Position numbers and translations under genes: made by a program. Of a stretch of DNA of 44,112 nucleotides, positions 1 to 7,939 are shown piece after piece (position 1 is the first letter of the stretch; the number at the start of each line of letters is the position of its first letter). The stretch is taken from assembly GCF_010550605.1 (NCBI RefSeq), contig NZ_JAAGNI010000294.1, positions 1 through 44,112 on the forward strand, in the 5' to 3' direction. The DNA is from Streptomyces sp. SID9727. GTDB lineage: Bacteria > Actinomycetota > Actinomycetes > Streptomycetales > Streptomycetaceae. The notes under the pieces were generated by a model. The model had not been told where the DNA came from. It did not search any database and saw only the letters and a program-made list of their open reading frames with translations.

Positions 1-114
1 CGCGCCCGCCGCCGCGCCGAGGACGGCGCGGCGGCCCACGGAGGAGGCGGATCCGGGGGCGGGGGAGGCGGCCGGGGTGGCGGAGCGGGTGTGCGAGGGG
101 GTGTGCTGACGCAT
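1..114 (-). CDS. N-terminus of a Tat-secreted protein (cut by window edge)
   Basis: Only the first 38 codons lie in the window. Reading from ATG at 114, the leader is polar and rich in Ser/Pro/Ala, then has S-V-G-R-R-A-V-L-G-A-A-A-G at about residues 25-37. That is a twin-arginine motif entering a hydrophobic segment, so the product is probably exported folded. A GGGAGAG ribosome site lies 8 bases upstream of the ATG. The gene runs in the same direction as the LacI regulator just upstream, but has its own candidate promoter (182-209) with a LacI-type operator in it. By position it is probably a secreted enzyme of the saccharide locus, for example a glycoside hydrolase. That is inference, because no catalytic domain is visible. 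Confidence 0.7.
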   Translation of the reverse strand, partial: MRQHTPSHTRSATPAASPAPGSASSVGRRAVLGAAAGA

Positions 115-183
115 GCGGAACTCTCCCTGCAGTCATGAACGAGGGGCGAAGGCGTGCGGAACGGTGGGGGTGCTCCGTCAGCA

Positions 184-197
184 TGTAAGCGGTTGCT
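184..197. promoter_or_regulatory. Candidate LacI-family operator in promoter of the edge gene
   Basis: TGTAAGCGGTTGCT fits the general LacI/GalR/CcpA-type pattern with a central CG, and shares the 10-base core GTAAGCGGTT with a second site at 2727-2736. On the minus strand a possible -35 (TTGCGG, 204-209) and -10 (TACATG, 182-187) are separated by 16 bases, so the operator overlaps the spacer and -10. That geometry suits repression. The promoter boxes are weak matches and are inferred. Confidence 0.55.
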
Positions 198-271
198 GTC
201 GAGCCGCAAGAGGGGTCGGGAAGTTACTGTGATTTTCTATGGCCAACTGCGGACAGGCGGGAAGTAACCGG

Positions 272-1366
272 TCACTTCCGGAGCGGTCTGCCGGACCGGG
301 GCGCCACGGAATCGCGTACCACGATGTGCGTGCCGAGTCGCAGCGCGCCGGTGGTCGGCTCCCGCCAGTCGTCCTCGTCCCCGCCGGACACGGCGAGCCG
401 GACCGCCTGCCGCCCCATCTCCTCCAGCGGCACATGGACGGTGGTCAGCCGGGGGCGCAGCTCCTGGGCGACCGGGATGTCGTCGTACCCCACCAGCGAG
501 ACGTCCTTCGGAACCCGGACGCCCGCCTCCTCCAGGGCCTGCGCCGCACCGGCCGCGACCATGTCGTTGGCCGCGAACACGGCAGTGAACTCGGGACCGC
601 CCCGCAGGAGTTCGGCCATCCTCCGGTACCCGAAGCCACGGCTGAAGGCGCCCGGCTGGGCAAGCTCGGGATCGATGGCCACGCCCCGCAGCTCCAGGGC
701 GCGGCGGTGCCCGGCGAGCCGGTCGCGGGTGGTGGAGAGCTTGGGCGGCCCGCCCAGGTAGAGGATGCGCTCGTGGCCCTGCATCAGGAGGTGGTCGGTG
801 ATCGCGAAGGCGCCGCCCTCGTTGTCGTACTCCACGGCGGCGGTCGGCGCGGACTCGCCGAGCGGGGGCCGGCCGCACAGGACCAGCTTCGAGCCGCCCG
901 CGTCCAGCTCGCGCGCCCGGCGGGCCAGCTCCGCGGTGTAGCCGCGGTCCGCGAGGGAGCCGCCGACGACCACGACCGCGTCCGCCCGGCGCTCGTGCAT
1001 CAGGTCGATGAAGGCCAGTTCGCGCTGCGGGTCGCCCTGGGTGCAGCAGACCAGGCAGAGCCGTCCGCCGAGCGCCGCCTCCCGCTCCACACCGCGCGCG
1101 ATGTACGCGTAGAAGGGGTCGATGACCTCGTTGACGATGATGCCCACGGTGCGGTTGGAGACGCCGGCCAGGGCGCGGGCGTGCGCGTTGACCACGTAGC
1201 CGAGCTCGCGCATGGCGGACTCGACGCGCTCCCGGGTCGCTTCGGCGACGGGGTAGTTGCGGTTCAGGACCCGTGAGACGGTGGCCGTCGAGACGCCCGC
1301 GTGCCGGGCGACGTCGGTGACCGTCGCCCGCCGCTGTCCGTCCCCGGCCGTGCTCTGCCGGCGCAT
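272..1366 (-). CDS. LacI-family transcriptional repressor of the saccharide locus
   Basis: The 364-residue protein has the LacI layout: an N-terminal helix-turn-helix at about residues 15-40 (TVTDVARHAGVSTATVSRVL), the hinge helix, then a periplasmic-binding-protein-like sugar sensor (RTVGIIVNEVIDPFYAYIAR, later SLVGYDDIPVAQELRPRLTT). ATG 1366 is chosen because it gives the family's usual short leader and has a GGGGGTGAG site upstream; in-frame codons further upstream are not conserved in type. The gene lies between a hydroxyacid dehydrogenase gene and a secreted-protein gene, all on the minus strand, and faces a sugar ABC operon on the other side of the dehydrogenase. It probably binds the operators at 184-197 and 2724-2737 and is released by an imported sugar. 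The ligand cannot be read from the sequence. Confidence 0.93.
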   Translation of the reverse strand: MRRQSTAGDGQRRATVTDVARHAGVSTATVSRVLNRNYPVAEATRERVESAMRELGYVVNAHARALAGVSNRTVGIIVNEVIDPFYAYIARGVEREAALGGRLCLVCCTQGDPQRELAFIDLMHERRADAVVVVGGSLADRGYTAELARRARELDAGGSKLVLCGRPPLGESAPTAAVEYDNEGGAFAITDHLLMQGHERILYLGGPPKLSTTRDRLAGHRRALELRGVAIDPELAQPGAFSRGFGYRRMAELLRGGPEFTAVFAANDMVAAGAAQALEEAGVRVPKDVSLVGYDDIPVAQELRPRLTTVHVPLEEMGRQAVRLAVSGGDEDDWREPTTGALRLGTHIVVRDSVAPRSGRPLRK

Positions 1367-1461
1367 CCGGCTCACCCCCTGAAGGCTGTTGTGTGACGAC
1401 GAGCCTAGTGCCGTGGCGGGCGTGGCCGGCCGCGTCGCCGGAGCCCGCGGCGGAAGGGCGG

Positions 1462-2535
1462 TCACGCGATCCGCCCCAGGTCGGCCCGGTGCACGGGGTG
1501 CCCGAACGGCTCGCCCCGCGCGTAACGCGCCAGCTCGTCCACGGCGAGGGCGCCGAGCCGGCCCACCTCGTTGCCCTGGGCGCCCGCCAGGTGCGGGGTC
1601 AGGAACACGTTGGGCAGGTCCCACAGGGGGTGGCCGGCCGGCAGCGGCTCGGGCGAGGTCACGTCGAGGACCGCGTCGAGCCGGCCGCTGACCAGGTGCC
1701 CGGTCAGCGCCTCGGTGTCCACGAGCGGGCCGCGCGCGGTGTTGACGAGCAGCGTCCCGGGCCGCATCAGTCCGATCCGGCGGGCGTCGATCATGTTCCG
1801 GGTCTCGGGTGTGTCCGGGGCGTGCAGGGTCACCACGTCGCTCGTCGCCACGAGGGTGTCCAGGTCGACCGGGGTCACGCCGAGGAGGGCGGCCTCGGCG
1901 GCGCCGACGTACGGGTCGTGGAGCAGGACGTCCCCGTCCAGTGCCGTCCGCAGCAGCTCGATCACGCGGCGTCCGATGCGGGAGGCGCCGACCACGCCGA
2001 CGGTCAGCCCGTGGGTGCCGAGCCAGTGGTGGCGGTCCAGGTCGGCGGCGGTGCGGTGGGTGCGGCGGGTCCGGTAGAGGCCCGCGAGCGGGAAGACGCG
2101 CTTGGCGCCCATGATGATGGCCGCGAGGGTGTACTCGGCCACCGGCACGGCGTTGGCCGCGGCGGCCGAGGAGACGACGATCCCGCGGTCGAAGGCGGCC
2201 GGTGACAGGAAGGTCTTCACCGTACCGGCCGCGTGGACGACGGCCCGCAGCGCGGGCGCCCGGTCCAGCAGCGCCGGGTCCACCGGCGGACAGCCCCAGC
2301 CGGTCAGCAGCACCTCCGCCTCGGACAGCGCCCGGGCGGCGGCCGGCGAGTCGAACTCGCTGATCACCGCCGGATCGAGCAGCTCGGCGGTCTCCTCGAG
2401 ACGCGACCGGACGGCGGGTGGGAAGACGTCGTCCAGCAGGCCCGTGCTCATGACCAGAACCGTGCGCGGACGCCGCCCGGGCGGCTCCGCTGCCTCGGTA
2501 CCGGAACGGGCCGGTGCCTCTTCGGTGGTTCGCAC
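1462..2535 (-). CDS. D-isomer specific 2-hydroxyacid dehydrogenase
   Basis: The 357-residue protein belongs to the NAD-dependent D-2-hydroxyacid dehydrogenase family (phosphoglycerate dehydrogenase/glyoxylate reductase type). The dinucleotide fold reads TVGVVGASRIGRRVIELL, and the catalytic triad sits in NTARGPLVD (Arg), the TSPEPLP segment (Glu) and LTPHLAG (His). The GTG start has GGAGG 4 bases upstream; Met29 (MSTGLLDDVFPP) is a possible shorter start, since the first 28 residues look non-conserved. The gene diverges from the sugar ABC operon at 2792 and precedes the LacI gene in the same direction. Its job in the locus is probably to reduce or oxidise a sugar-derived hydroxy- or keto-acid, but the substrate is not predictable. 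An inverted repeat GATAG-N10-CTATC lies just upstream (2546-2565). Confidence 0.88.
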   Translation of the reverse strand: MRTTEEAPARSGTEAAEPPGRRPRTVLVMSTGLLDDVFPPAVRSRLEETAELLDPAVISEFDSPAAARALSEAEVLLTGWGCPPVDPALLDRAPALRAVVHAAGTVKTFLSPAAFDRGIVVSSAAAANAVPVAEYTLAAIIMGAKRVFPLAGLYRTRRTHRTAADLDRHHWLGTHGLTVGVVGASRIGRRVIELLRTALDGDVLLHDPYVGAAEAALLGVTPVDLDTLVATSDVVTLHAPDTPETRNMIDARRIGLMRPGTLLVNTARGPLVDTEALTGHLVSGRLDAVLDVTSPEPLPAGHPLWDLPNVFLTPHLAGAQGNEVGRLGALAVDELARYARGEPFGHPVHRADLGRIA

Positions 2536-2712
2536 CCTGCCTCCGGATAGTAATCGTGTTCTATCGAGTGACGGGCACGCTAGGGAGGTCGATGGCCGAC
2601 CGTCAAGCGCTCGACCTGCCGAAATGAGACGTTGCGGGTGGTCTGTTCACATTTACTACCCCGGAAATCGCCTCGAAGATCGACGACCGGCGAAGACGTT
2701 CGTGCGGATCCC

Positions 2713-2742
2713 TTGACGCTTGGGTTAACCGCTTACTAACTT
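2713..2742 (+). promoter_or_regulatory. Promoter of sugar ABC operon with embedded LacI operator
   Basis: TTGACG (2713-2718) is a good -35 box. TAACTT (2737-2742), 18 bases downstream, is a plausible -10. The candidate operator GTTAACCGCTTACT (2724-2737) fills the spacer. Its reverse complement carries GTAAGCGGTT, the same core as at 185-194. Occupation of the spacer would block polymerase, so repression is the simplest model. Confidence 0.6.
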
Positions 2743-2791
2743 GCCGCCGCAGAAGGCACACCACGCGCCACCCAGCCGAACAGGACCCACC

Positions 2792-3814
2792 ATGGCTGAC
2801 ACAGCACCCCCGCTGCCGCGCGAAAAGCGGCGAACGCGGCGAAAGCAGGCCGAGGGGCCTGCCCCGCGGCCCGGCCCGAACCTCGCCGCCCCGCACCGGC
2901 TGACGCTCGGACAGCGCCTCAAACGCGACCGGGTGATGCTGCTGCTCACCCTGCCCGGCCTGCTCTACTTCATCGTTTTCCACTACGTGCCGCTGCTCGG
3001 CTACGTGGTGGCGTTCCAGGACTACCAGCCGTACCTCGGGTACATGCACAGCGTCTGGGTCGGCTTCGCCAACTTCTCCGCGGCGTTCAGCGAACCGGCC
3101 TTCTGGAGCGCGACGTTCAACACCCTGGAGATCGCCCTCGTCCAGCTGGTGTTCTTCTTCCCGGTGCCCGTCGCCCTTGCCCTGCTGCTCAACAGCATCG
3201 CCAGCGACCGCATCCGGCGCTTCGTGCAGAGCGTCGTCTATCTGCCGCACTTCATCGGCTGGGTCATCATCGTCTCGATCTTCCAGCAGATCCTGGGCGG
3301 CGCGGGCGTCCTGCCCGACGTCCTCGGCAGCATGGGCCTGCCCCGCTACGACATGATGAGCGACCCGGACGCCTTCCCCTGGCTGCTCACCCTCCAGGTG
3401 GCCTGGAAGGACGCCGGCTGGGGCACGATCATCATCCTCGCCGCCCTCCTCAACATCGACCGGCAGCAGTACGAGGCCGCCGCGATCGACGGAGCGGGGC
3501 CCCGGCGCAGGCTGTGGCACGTGACGCTGCCGGGCATCGCGCCCGTGCTCATCCTGCTGCTCATCCTCAACCTCGGGCAGATCCTCTCCGTCGGCTTCGA
3601 GCAGATCCTGCTCCAGCGCGACGCGGTCGGTCCGGACGCCGGCGAGGTGCTCGACACCTACGTCTACTACCACGGCATCAGGGACAACGACTGGGGCGTC
3701 GCCGCCGCCGTCGGACTCGTCAAGGCGGTCATCGGCACCGCACTCGTGCTGGGCGCCAACAAGTTCGCCCACCGACTCGGCCACGAAGGGGTGTACCGCG
3801 GTGCTGACCGCTGA
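2792..3814 (+). CDS. Sugar ABC transporter permease, LplB type
   Basis: This 340-residue membrane protein carries a basic, Pro-rich N-terminal tail and then six predicted membrane segments, beginning with VMLLLTLPGLLYFIVFHYVP. The ATPase-contact (EAA) loop is EAAAIDGAGPRRRLW at about residue 228. It resembles the LplB family of permeases for complex oligosaccharides. ATG 2792 follows AGGA at a suitable distance; an in-frame TTG at 2741 lies inside the promoter and is unlikely. It is the first gene of an operon with the second permease (14-base overlap) and the binding protein. No ATPase gene lies nearby, so it probably relies on a shared MsiK-type ATPase encoded elsewhere, as is usual in Streptomyces. 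Confidence 0.93.
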   Translation: MADTAPPLPREKRRTRRKQAEGPAPRPGPNLAAPHRLTLGQRLKRDRVMLLLTLPGLLYFIVFHYVPLLGYVVAFQDYQPYLGYMHSVWVGFANFSAAFSEPAFWSATFNTLEIALVQLVFFFPVPVALALLLNSIASDRIRRFVQSVVYLPHFIGWVIIVSIFQQILGGAGVLPDVLGSMGLPRYDMMSDPDAFPWLLTLQVAWKDAGWGTIIILAALLNIDRQQYEAAAIDGAGPRRRLWHVTLPGIAPVLILLLILNLGQILSVGFEQILLQRDAVGPDAGEVLDTYVYYHGIRDNDWGVAAAVGLVKAVIGTALVLGANKFAHRLGHEGVYRGADR

Positions 3815-4757
3815 GAAGACGCGCGCCACGGCCCGGACCACCGCGCCCGAGCCCCCGCCCGCCCCCGCCCGCAAGTCCGACGGCCGTCCGCCGTGGATGG
3901 AGCGCCCGACCCGCATCGGTCAGACCGCGAAGGCCGTCGCCGTCGTCGTGGTCGTCCTCGCCGTCGCGTACCCGCTCGTCGGCGTCATCGGGACGAGCTT
4001 CGCCTCGCAGACCGACATCATCAGGAGCTCCGGCCTCGTCCTGTGGCCGGACCACCCCACCCTCGACGCCTACCGCACCATCTTCACCGGCGGCGTCGTC
4101 AGCCGGGCCCTGATCGTGTCCGTGGGCATCACCGTGCTCGGCACCCTCGCCAGTCTGCTCGTCACCGTCGGCATGGCGTACGGGCTCTCCCGGCGCGAGG
4201 TCACCGGCTCGCGCTTCATCCTGATGACAGCCCTGTTCACCATGCTGTTCAACGCCGGCATCATCCCGAACTTCCTGCTGGTCAAGGGACTCGGGCTGTA
4301 CGACACCTACGCGGCGCTCGTCATGCCCACCCTGGTCAGCGCCTTCAACCTGGTCGTCCTGCGCTCCTTCTTCATGAACCTGCCGGAGGAGCTGTACGAC
4401 GCGGCCAAGGTGGACGGCGCCGGGGACTTCCGCATCCTGGTCCGCATCGTCCTGCCGCTGTCCAAGGCCGTCCTCGCCGTCATCAGCCTCTTCTACGCGG
4501 TGACGTACTGGAACGCCTTCTTCAACTCGCTCCTGTACCTCAACGACTCCGACAAGTGGCCGCTGCCCATGGTGCTGCGGACCTACGTCCTCCAGGGCCA
4601 GAGCCTCGACTCCGCCTCGGCGGGCGAAGTGCTCGCCCCGCAGCAGGCCGTGCAGATGGCGGTCCTGGTCATCGCCGTCGTCCCGATCCTCTGCGTCTAC
4701 CCCTTCCTCCAGCGCTACTTCACCAAGGGCGTGCTCACCGGCGCCGTCAAGGGCTGA
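3801..4757 (+). CDS. Carbohydrate ABC transporter permease, MalG/YtcP type
   Basis: The 318-residue partner permease has a proline-rich cytoplasmic N-terminus (PEPPPAPARKSDGRPP), six membrane segments and an EAA-type loop (EELYDAAKVDGAGDFRILVR, about residues 196-215). The GTG start overlaps the end of the upstream permease gene by 14 bases, with GAAGGGGTG upstream, which suggests translational coupling. The late segment PLPMVLRTYVLQGQSLD is characteristic of the YtcP/LplC branch that pairs with LplB and long binding lipoproteins. It forms the second half of the transmembrane channel. Confidence 0.93.
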   Translation: MLTAEKTRATARTTAPEPPPAPARKSDGRPPWMERPTRIGQTAKAVAVVVVVLAVAYPLVGVIGTSFASQTDIIRSSGLVLWPDHPTLDAYRTIFTGGVVSRALIVSVGITVLGTLASLLVTVGMAYGLSRREVTGSRFILMTALFTMLFNAGIIPNFLLVKGLGLYDTYAALVMPTLVSAFNLVVLRSFFMNLPEELYDAAKVDGAGDFRILVRIVLPLSKAVLAVISLFYAVTYWNAFFNSLLYLNDSDKWPLPMVLRTYVLQGQSLDSASAGEVLAPQQAVQMAVLVIAVVPILCVYPFLQRYFTKGVLTGAVKG

Positions 4758-4802
4758 CCGCCGCCCTCCATTCCTTCCTTCCCTTCTTCCAAGGAGATCC
4801 AG

Positions 4803-6476
4803 GTGCCGAGCTCCACCCCCGTCAACCGCAGAGCACTCTTCCGCCTGGGTGCCGGCGTCGGTCTCGGACTGGCGGCCGCCCCGCTGCTGGCCGCCTGCGG
4901 CGACGGCGGCACGACCGCGAAGGCCGAGGCGAAGAGCGCGTCCCTGCTCCCGCGCAGCGCCGTCCGCAACATCGGGCTCAAGCCCGACCTGGAGGGCACC
5001 GCGGCCGGCGTCCCGCAGGGCTTCTTCAGCTACCCGGCCAAGCCGCTGCGGGCCACGAAGACCACCCCGCTCAAGGGCGCGAAGCCCATCAGCGCGGCCA
5101 TGGAGACCTTCTCCCCGCCGCCGCCCTCGCGCGGCAAGAACGCCGCCTGGCAGGAGATCGAGAAGCTGCTCGGCGGCCAGGTCGACATCACGGCCGTCCC
5201 CGCCGACGACTACGGCACCAAGTTCTCCACGATGGTCGCCAGCGACAGCCTGCCCGACCTCTTCATGTACCCGGAGAGCGGCGGCGTCGACAACAAGGCC
5301 GCCTTCCTCCAGGCCAAGTGCGCCGACCTCACCCCGCACCTCGCCGGGGACGCGATCAAGGACTACCCCAATCTCGCCGCCATCCCGAAGGGCGCCTGGC
5401 AGGGCGCGATCTTCGGCGGCAAGCTCTACGGCATCCCGATCGCCCGCACCGGCACCGCCGGCGCGGGGGTCTACCGGCACGACCTCTTCGAGGAGGTCGG
5501 CGTCACCAGCCTGGACCAGATCACGGACCTGGACCGGTTCGTCGAGGTCTGCAAGGAGCTGACCCGCCCCAAGGAGGACCGCTACGCCATCATCGCGGGC
5601 GTCACCACCATGCTCGCCATGTCCGCCGGAGCACCCAACTTCTGGCGGCTGGACGAGAAGACGGGCAAGTTCACCCTCGACCTGGAGACCCCGGAATACC
5701 GCACCGCGGTCGAGACGGCCCGCGCGCTGTACAAAGCCGGCTGCTACTACCCGGGCACCCTCCAGATGTCCGGGGCGCAGAAGGCGCAGTACACGGACAT
5801 GTTCAAGAACGGCAAGGGCGCGTACGTCTACGACGGCATGCCCACGTACCTCGCGCCGGGTGTCGGCTACATCGCCGCGATGAAGGCCATCGACAAGAAG
5901 TTCGACCCGCGCCCCTTCGTGCCCGTCGGCAAGGACGCCGTCGCCTGGATGGACAACGTCGCGCTCCAGAACACCCACATCAGCAAGGCGTCCGGCGACC
6001 GCGTCAAGGAGATCCTGCGGTTCGCCGACTTCGCGGCCTCCCCGTTCGGCAGCCTGGAGTACACCCTCATCAACTACGGCGTCGAGGGCAAGGACTTCAC
6101 CCGCGACGACAAGGGCAACCCGGCCCTCACCAAGCAGGGCACCCAGGACGTCACCGTCCCCTGGAAGTTTGCCGCGTCCGCGGTCCCCGCGATCTTCAGC
6201 GCCGACTCCGAACAGGGCGTGCGCCACGTCCACGACACCTTCACCAAGATGATCCCGATGATGGTGCCGGACCCGACCCTCCAGTACTCCTCGCCCACCT
6301 GGGACTCCAAGAGCGCCGGCAGCCTCGGCACCCTCAAGGGCGACGTGCTCAAGGACATCGTCGCCGGCCGCAAGCCCATGTCCGCCTACGACCAACTGGT
6401 CAAGGACTACCTGGCCAAGGGCGGCGAGAAGGCCCGCGGCGAGTTCGAGGAAGCCTTCCAGAAGGGGAAGAAGTGA
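4803..6476 (+). CDS. Extracellular solute-binding lipoprotein (LplA/LipO-like)
   Basis: The 557-residue lipoprotein begins with a twin-arginine signal (NRRALFRLG, residues 8-16), a hydrophobic stretch and the lipobox LLAAC with Cys32, so it is exported by Tat and anchored to the membrane. The mature part is a large solute-binding protein of the LplA type (TMVASDSLPDLFMYPESGG, and a Trp/Tyr-rich central part), longer than the roughly 420 residues of mono- and disaccharide binders. That length is usual for receptors of complex oligosaccharides. AAGGAG precedes the GTG start by 8 bases. It follows both permeases and overlaps the M1 peptidase gene by GTGA. Confidence 0.93.
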   Translation: MPSSTPVNRRALFRLGAGVGLGLAAAPLLAACGDGGTTAKAEAKSASLLPRSAVRNIGLKPDLEGTAAGVPQGFFSYPAKPLRATKTTPLKGAKPISAAMETFSPPPPSRGKNAAWQEIEKLLGGQVDITAVPADDYGTKFSTMVASDSLPDLFMYPESGGVDNKAAFLQAKCADLTPHLAGDAIKDYPNLAAIPKGAWQGAIFGGKLYGIPIARTGTAGAGVYRHDLFEEVGVTSLDQITDLDRFVEVCKELTRPKEDRYAIIAGVTTMLAMSAGAPNFWRLDEKTGKFTLDLETPEYRTAVETARALYKAGCYYPGTLQMSGAQKAQYTDMFKNGKGAYVYDGMPTYLAPGVGYIAAMKAIDKKFDPRPFVPVGKDAVAWMDNVALQNTHISKASGDRVKEILRFADFAASPFGSLEYTLINYGVEGKDFTRDDKGNPALTKQGTQDVTVPWKFAASAVPAIFSADSEQGVRHVHDTFTKMIPMMVPDPTLQYSSPTWDSKSAGSLGTLKGDVLKDIVAGRKPMSAYDQLVKDYLAKGGEKARGEFEEAFQKGKK

Positions 6477-7939
6477 GCACCCGACGCTCGGTCCTCGCGC
6501 TCGGCGGCGCGGCGGTCGCGGCAGCCGTCACCGTCCCCGCCCTCGGCGCCCCCGCCGCCGCCCGGCCGCACGGCTTCCACCCGGAGCCCGGTTCCGACGG
6601 CGTCGGCGACCCGCTCTTCCCGACCCTCGGCAACGGCGGCTACCAGGTCACCCACTACGACCTGACCTTCGACTTCACCCCGGTGACGTACGACTTCACC
6701 GCCACGGTGGAGATCAGCGCCAAGGCCACCCAGGACCTGTCCTCCCTCAACCTCGACACCGACGGTCACACCATCGACGGCGTCACCGTCGCCGGCCGCC
6801 CCGCCACCTGGCAGCTCACCGCAGGCCGGAGCGGCCAGGAACTCACCGTCACCCCGGCCCGCCCGATCCGCGACCACCAGGCGTTCACCATCGAGATCCG
6901 CTACCGGGGCAACGGCAAGGCACCCCGGCTCGGCCTCACCGGCTGGCGGTTCGGCAGCGACGGCGGCTTCGCCTCGGCCGCCCAGTCCTCCCGCGCCGAC
7001 ACCTTCCTGCCCTGCAACGACACCCCCTCCGACAAGGCGACCTGGACCTTCCACCTCAGCGCCCCCGAGGGCTACGTCGCCACCGCGAACGGCGAGCTGA
7101 CGCACCGCACCCCGCGCGCCGACGGCTCCACCGTCTGGCACTTCGCCCTCCGCGAGCGCATGGCCACCGAACTCATCGGCATCGCCGTGGTCAAGGGCAC
7201 CTACCTGTACGGCAGCAGCCACCGCGGCCTGCCCCTGCGCCACATCGTGCCCCGGGGCCAGGAGGACACGTACGCCCCGGTCGTCGCCCGTACCGCCGAC
7301 CATCTGGCCTGGCTGGAGGCGAAGTTCGGCCGCTATCCGTTCTCCGTCTACGGGGTGCACATCTACGACGGCTACACCGACGCGCTGGAGAACCAGACGC
7401 TGTCCCTCTTCGGCACCAACTGGTTCAAGCCCAACGCCCAGGGACAGCCCGGCTACGAGACCACCATGGTCCACGAGCTCGTCCACCAGTGGTTCGGCGA
7501 CTCCGTCACCCCGCACGACTGGCAGCAGGCATGGCTCAACGAGGGCCCCGCCGTGTACTACGCCGGTCTGTACGGCGAGGAGCGCGGCTGGTCCGTCCTC
7601 GCGGACAAGATGAAGGCCACGTACGAGAAGCTCGACGCCGTCCGCGCCGCCGACGGCCCGCCCGGACTGCCCAAGGCGCTCGGCGGCACCAACATCTACG
7701 ACGGCGGCGCCCTCGTCCTCTACGCCCTGAACCAGCGCATCGGCCGGCGCGCCTTCGACACGGTCATGCGCGAGTGGGTGAGGCGGTTCAAGGACTCCAC
7801 GTACACCTCGGAGCAGTTCATCCGGCACACCGTCGACACCACCCGCGACCGCTCGCTCGACCCGTTCCTGCGCGACTGGCTCTTCGGAGCCGTCAACCCG
7901 CCCATGCCCGGCCACCCCGACTGGAAGGCCACTGCGTGA
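6473..7939 (+). CDS. Secreted M1-family zinc metallopeptidase (aminopeptidase N-like)
   Basis: The 488-residue protein starts with a Tat-like signal (STRRSVLALGGAAVAAAV, cleavage near APAAA at residues 26-30). The zinc site is HELVH (His334, Glu335, His338) followed 18 residues later by Glu357 in WLNEG, exactly the gluzincin spacing. The exopeptidase GxMEN-type loop is represented by DALENQTLS. It consists of the N-terminal beta-domain and catalytic domain only, without the C-terminal helical domain of intracellular PepN. The GTG start overlaps the stop of the binding-protein gene (GTGA), so it is translated with the uptake system. A secreted peptidase inside a saccharide operon is unusual and points to a glycoprotein or glycopeptide substrate; that is inference. 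Confidence 0.9.
   Translation: MSTRRSVLALGGAAVAAAVTVPALGAPAAARPHGFHPEPGSDGVGDPLFPTLGNGGYQVTHYDLTFDFTPVTYDFTATVEISAKATQDLSSLNLDTDGHTIDGVTVAGRPATWQLTAGRSGQELTVTPARPIRDHQAFTIEIRYRGNGKAPRLGLTGWRFGSDGGFASAAQSSRADTFLPCNDTPSDKATWTFHLSAPEGYVATANGELTHRTPRADGSTVWHFALRERMATELIGIAVVKGTYLYGSSHRGLPLRHIVPRGQEDTYAPVVARTADHLAWLEAKFGRYPFSVYGVHIYDGYTDALENQTLSLFGTNWFKPNAQGQPGYETTMVHELVHQWFGDSVTPHDWQQAWLNEGPAVYYAGLYGEERGWSVLADKMKATYEKLDAVRAADGPPGLPKALGGTNIYDGGALVLYALNQRIGRRAFDTVMREWVRRFKDSTYTSEQFIRHTVDTTRDRSLDPFLRDWLFGAVNPPMPGHPDWKATA

Noticed and set aside
2546..2565. GATAG-N10-CTATC as the dehydrogenase operator
   Set aside because: Arms are only 5 bases, there is no second copy, and the site overlaps the likely ribosome-site region, so support is too weak for a feature.
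3729..6395. Long minus-strand open frame of 888 codons opposite the sugar ABC operon
   Set aside because: Its translation is low-complexity Gly/Val/Asp/Arg/Leu without any family motif, as expected opposite a high-GC gene. The plus strand encodes clear permeases and a binding protein.
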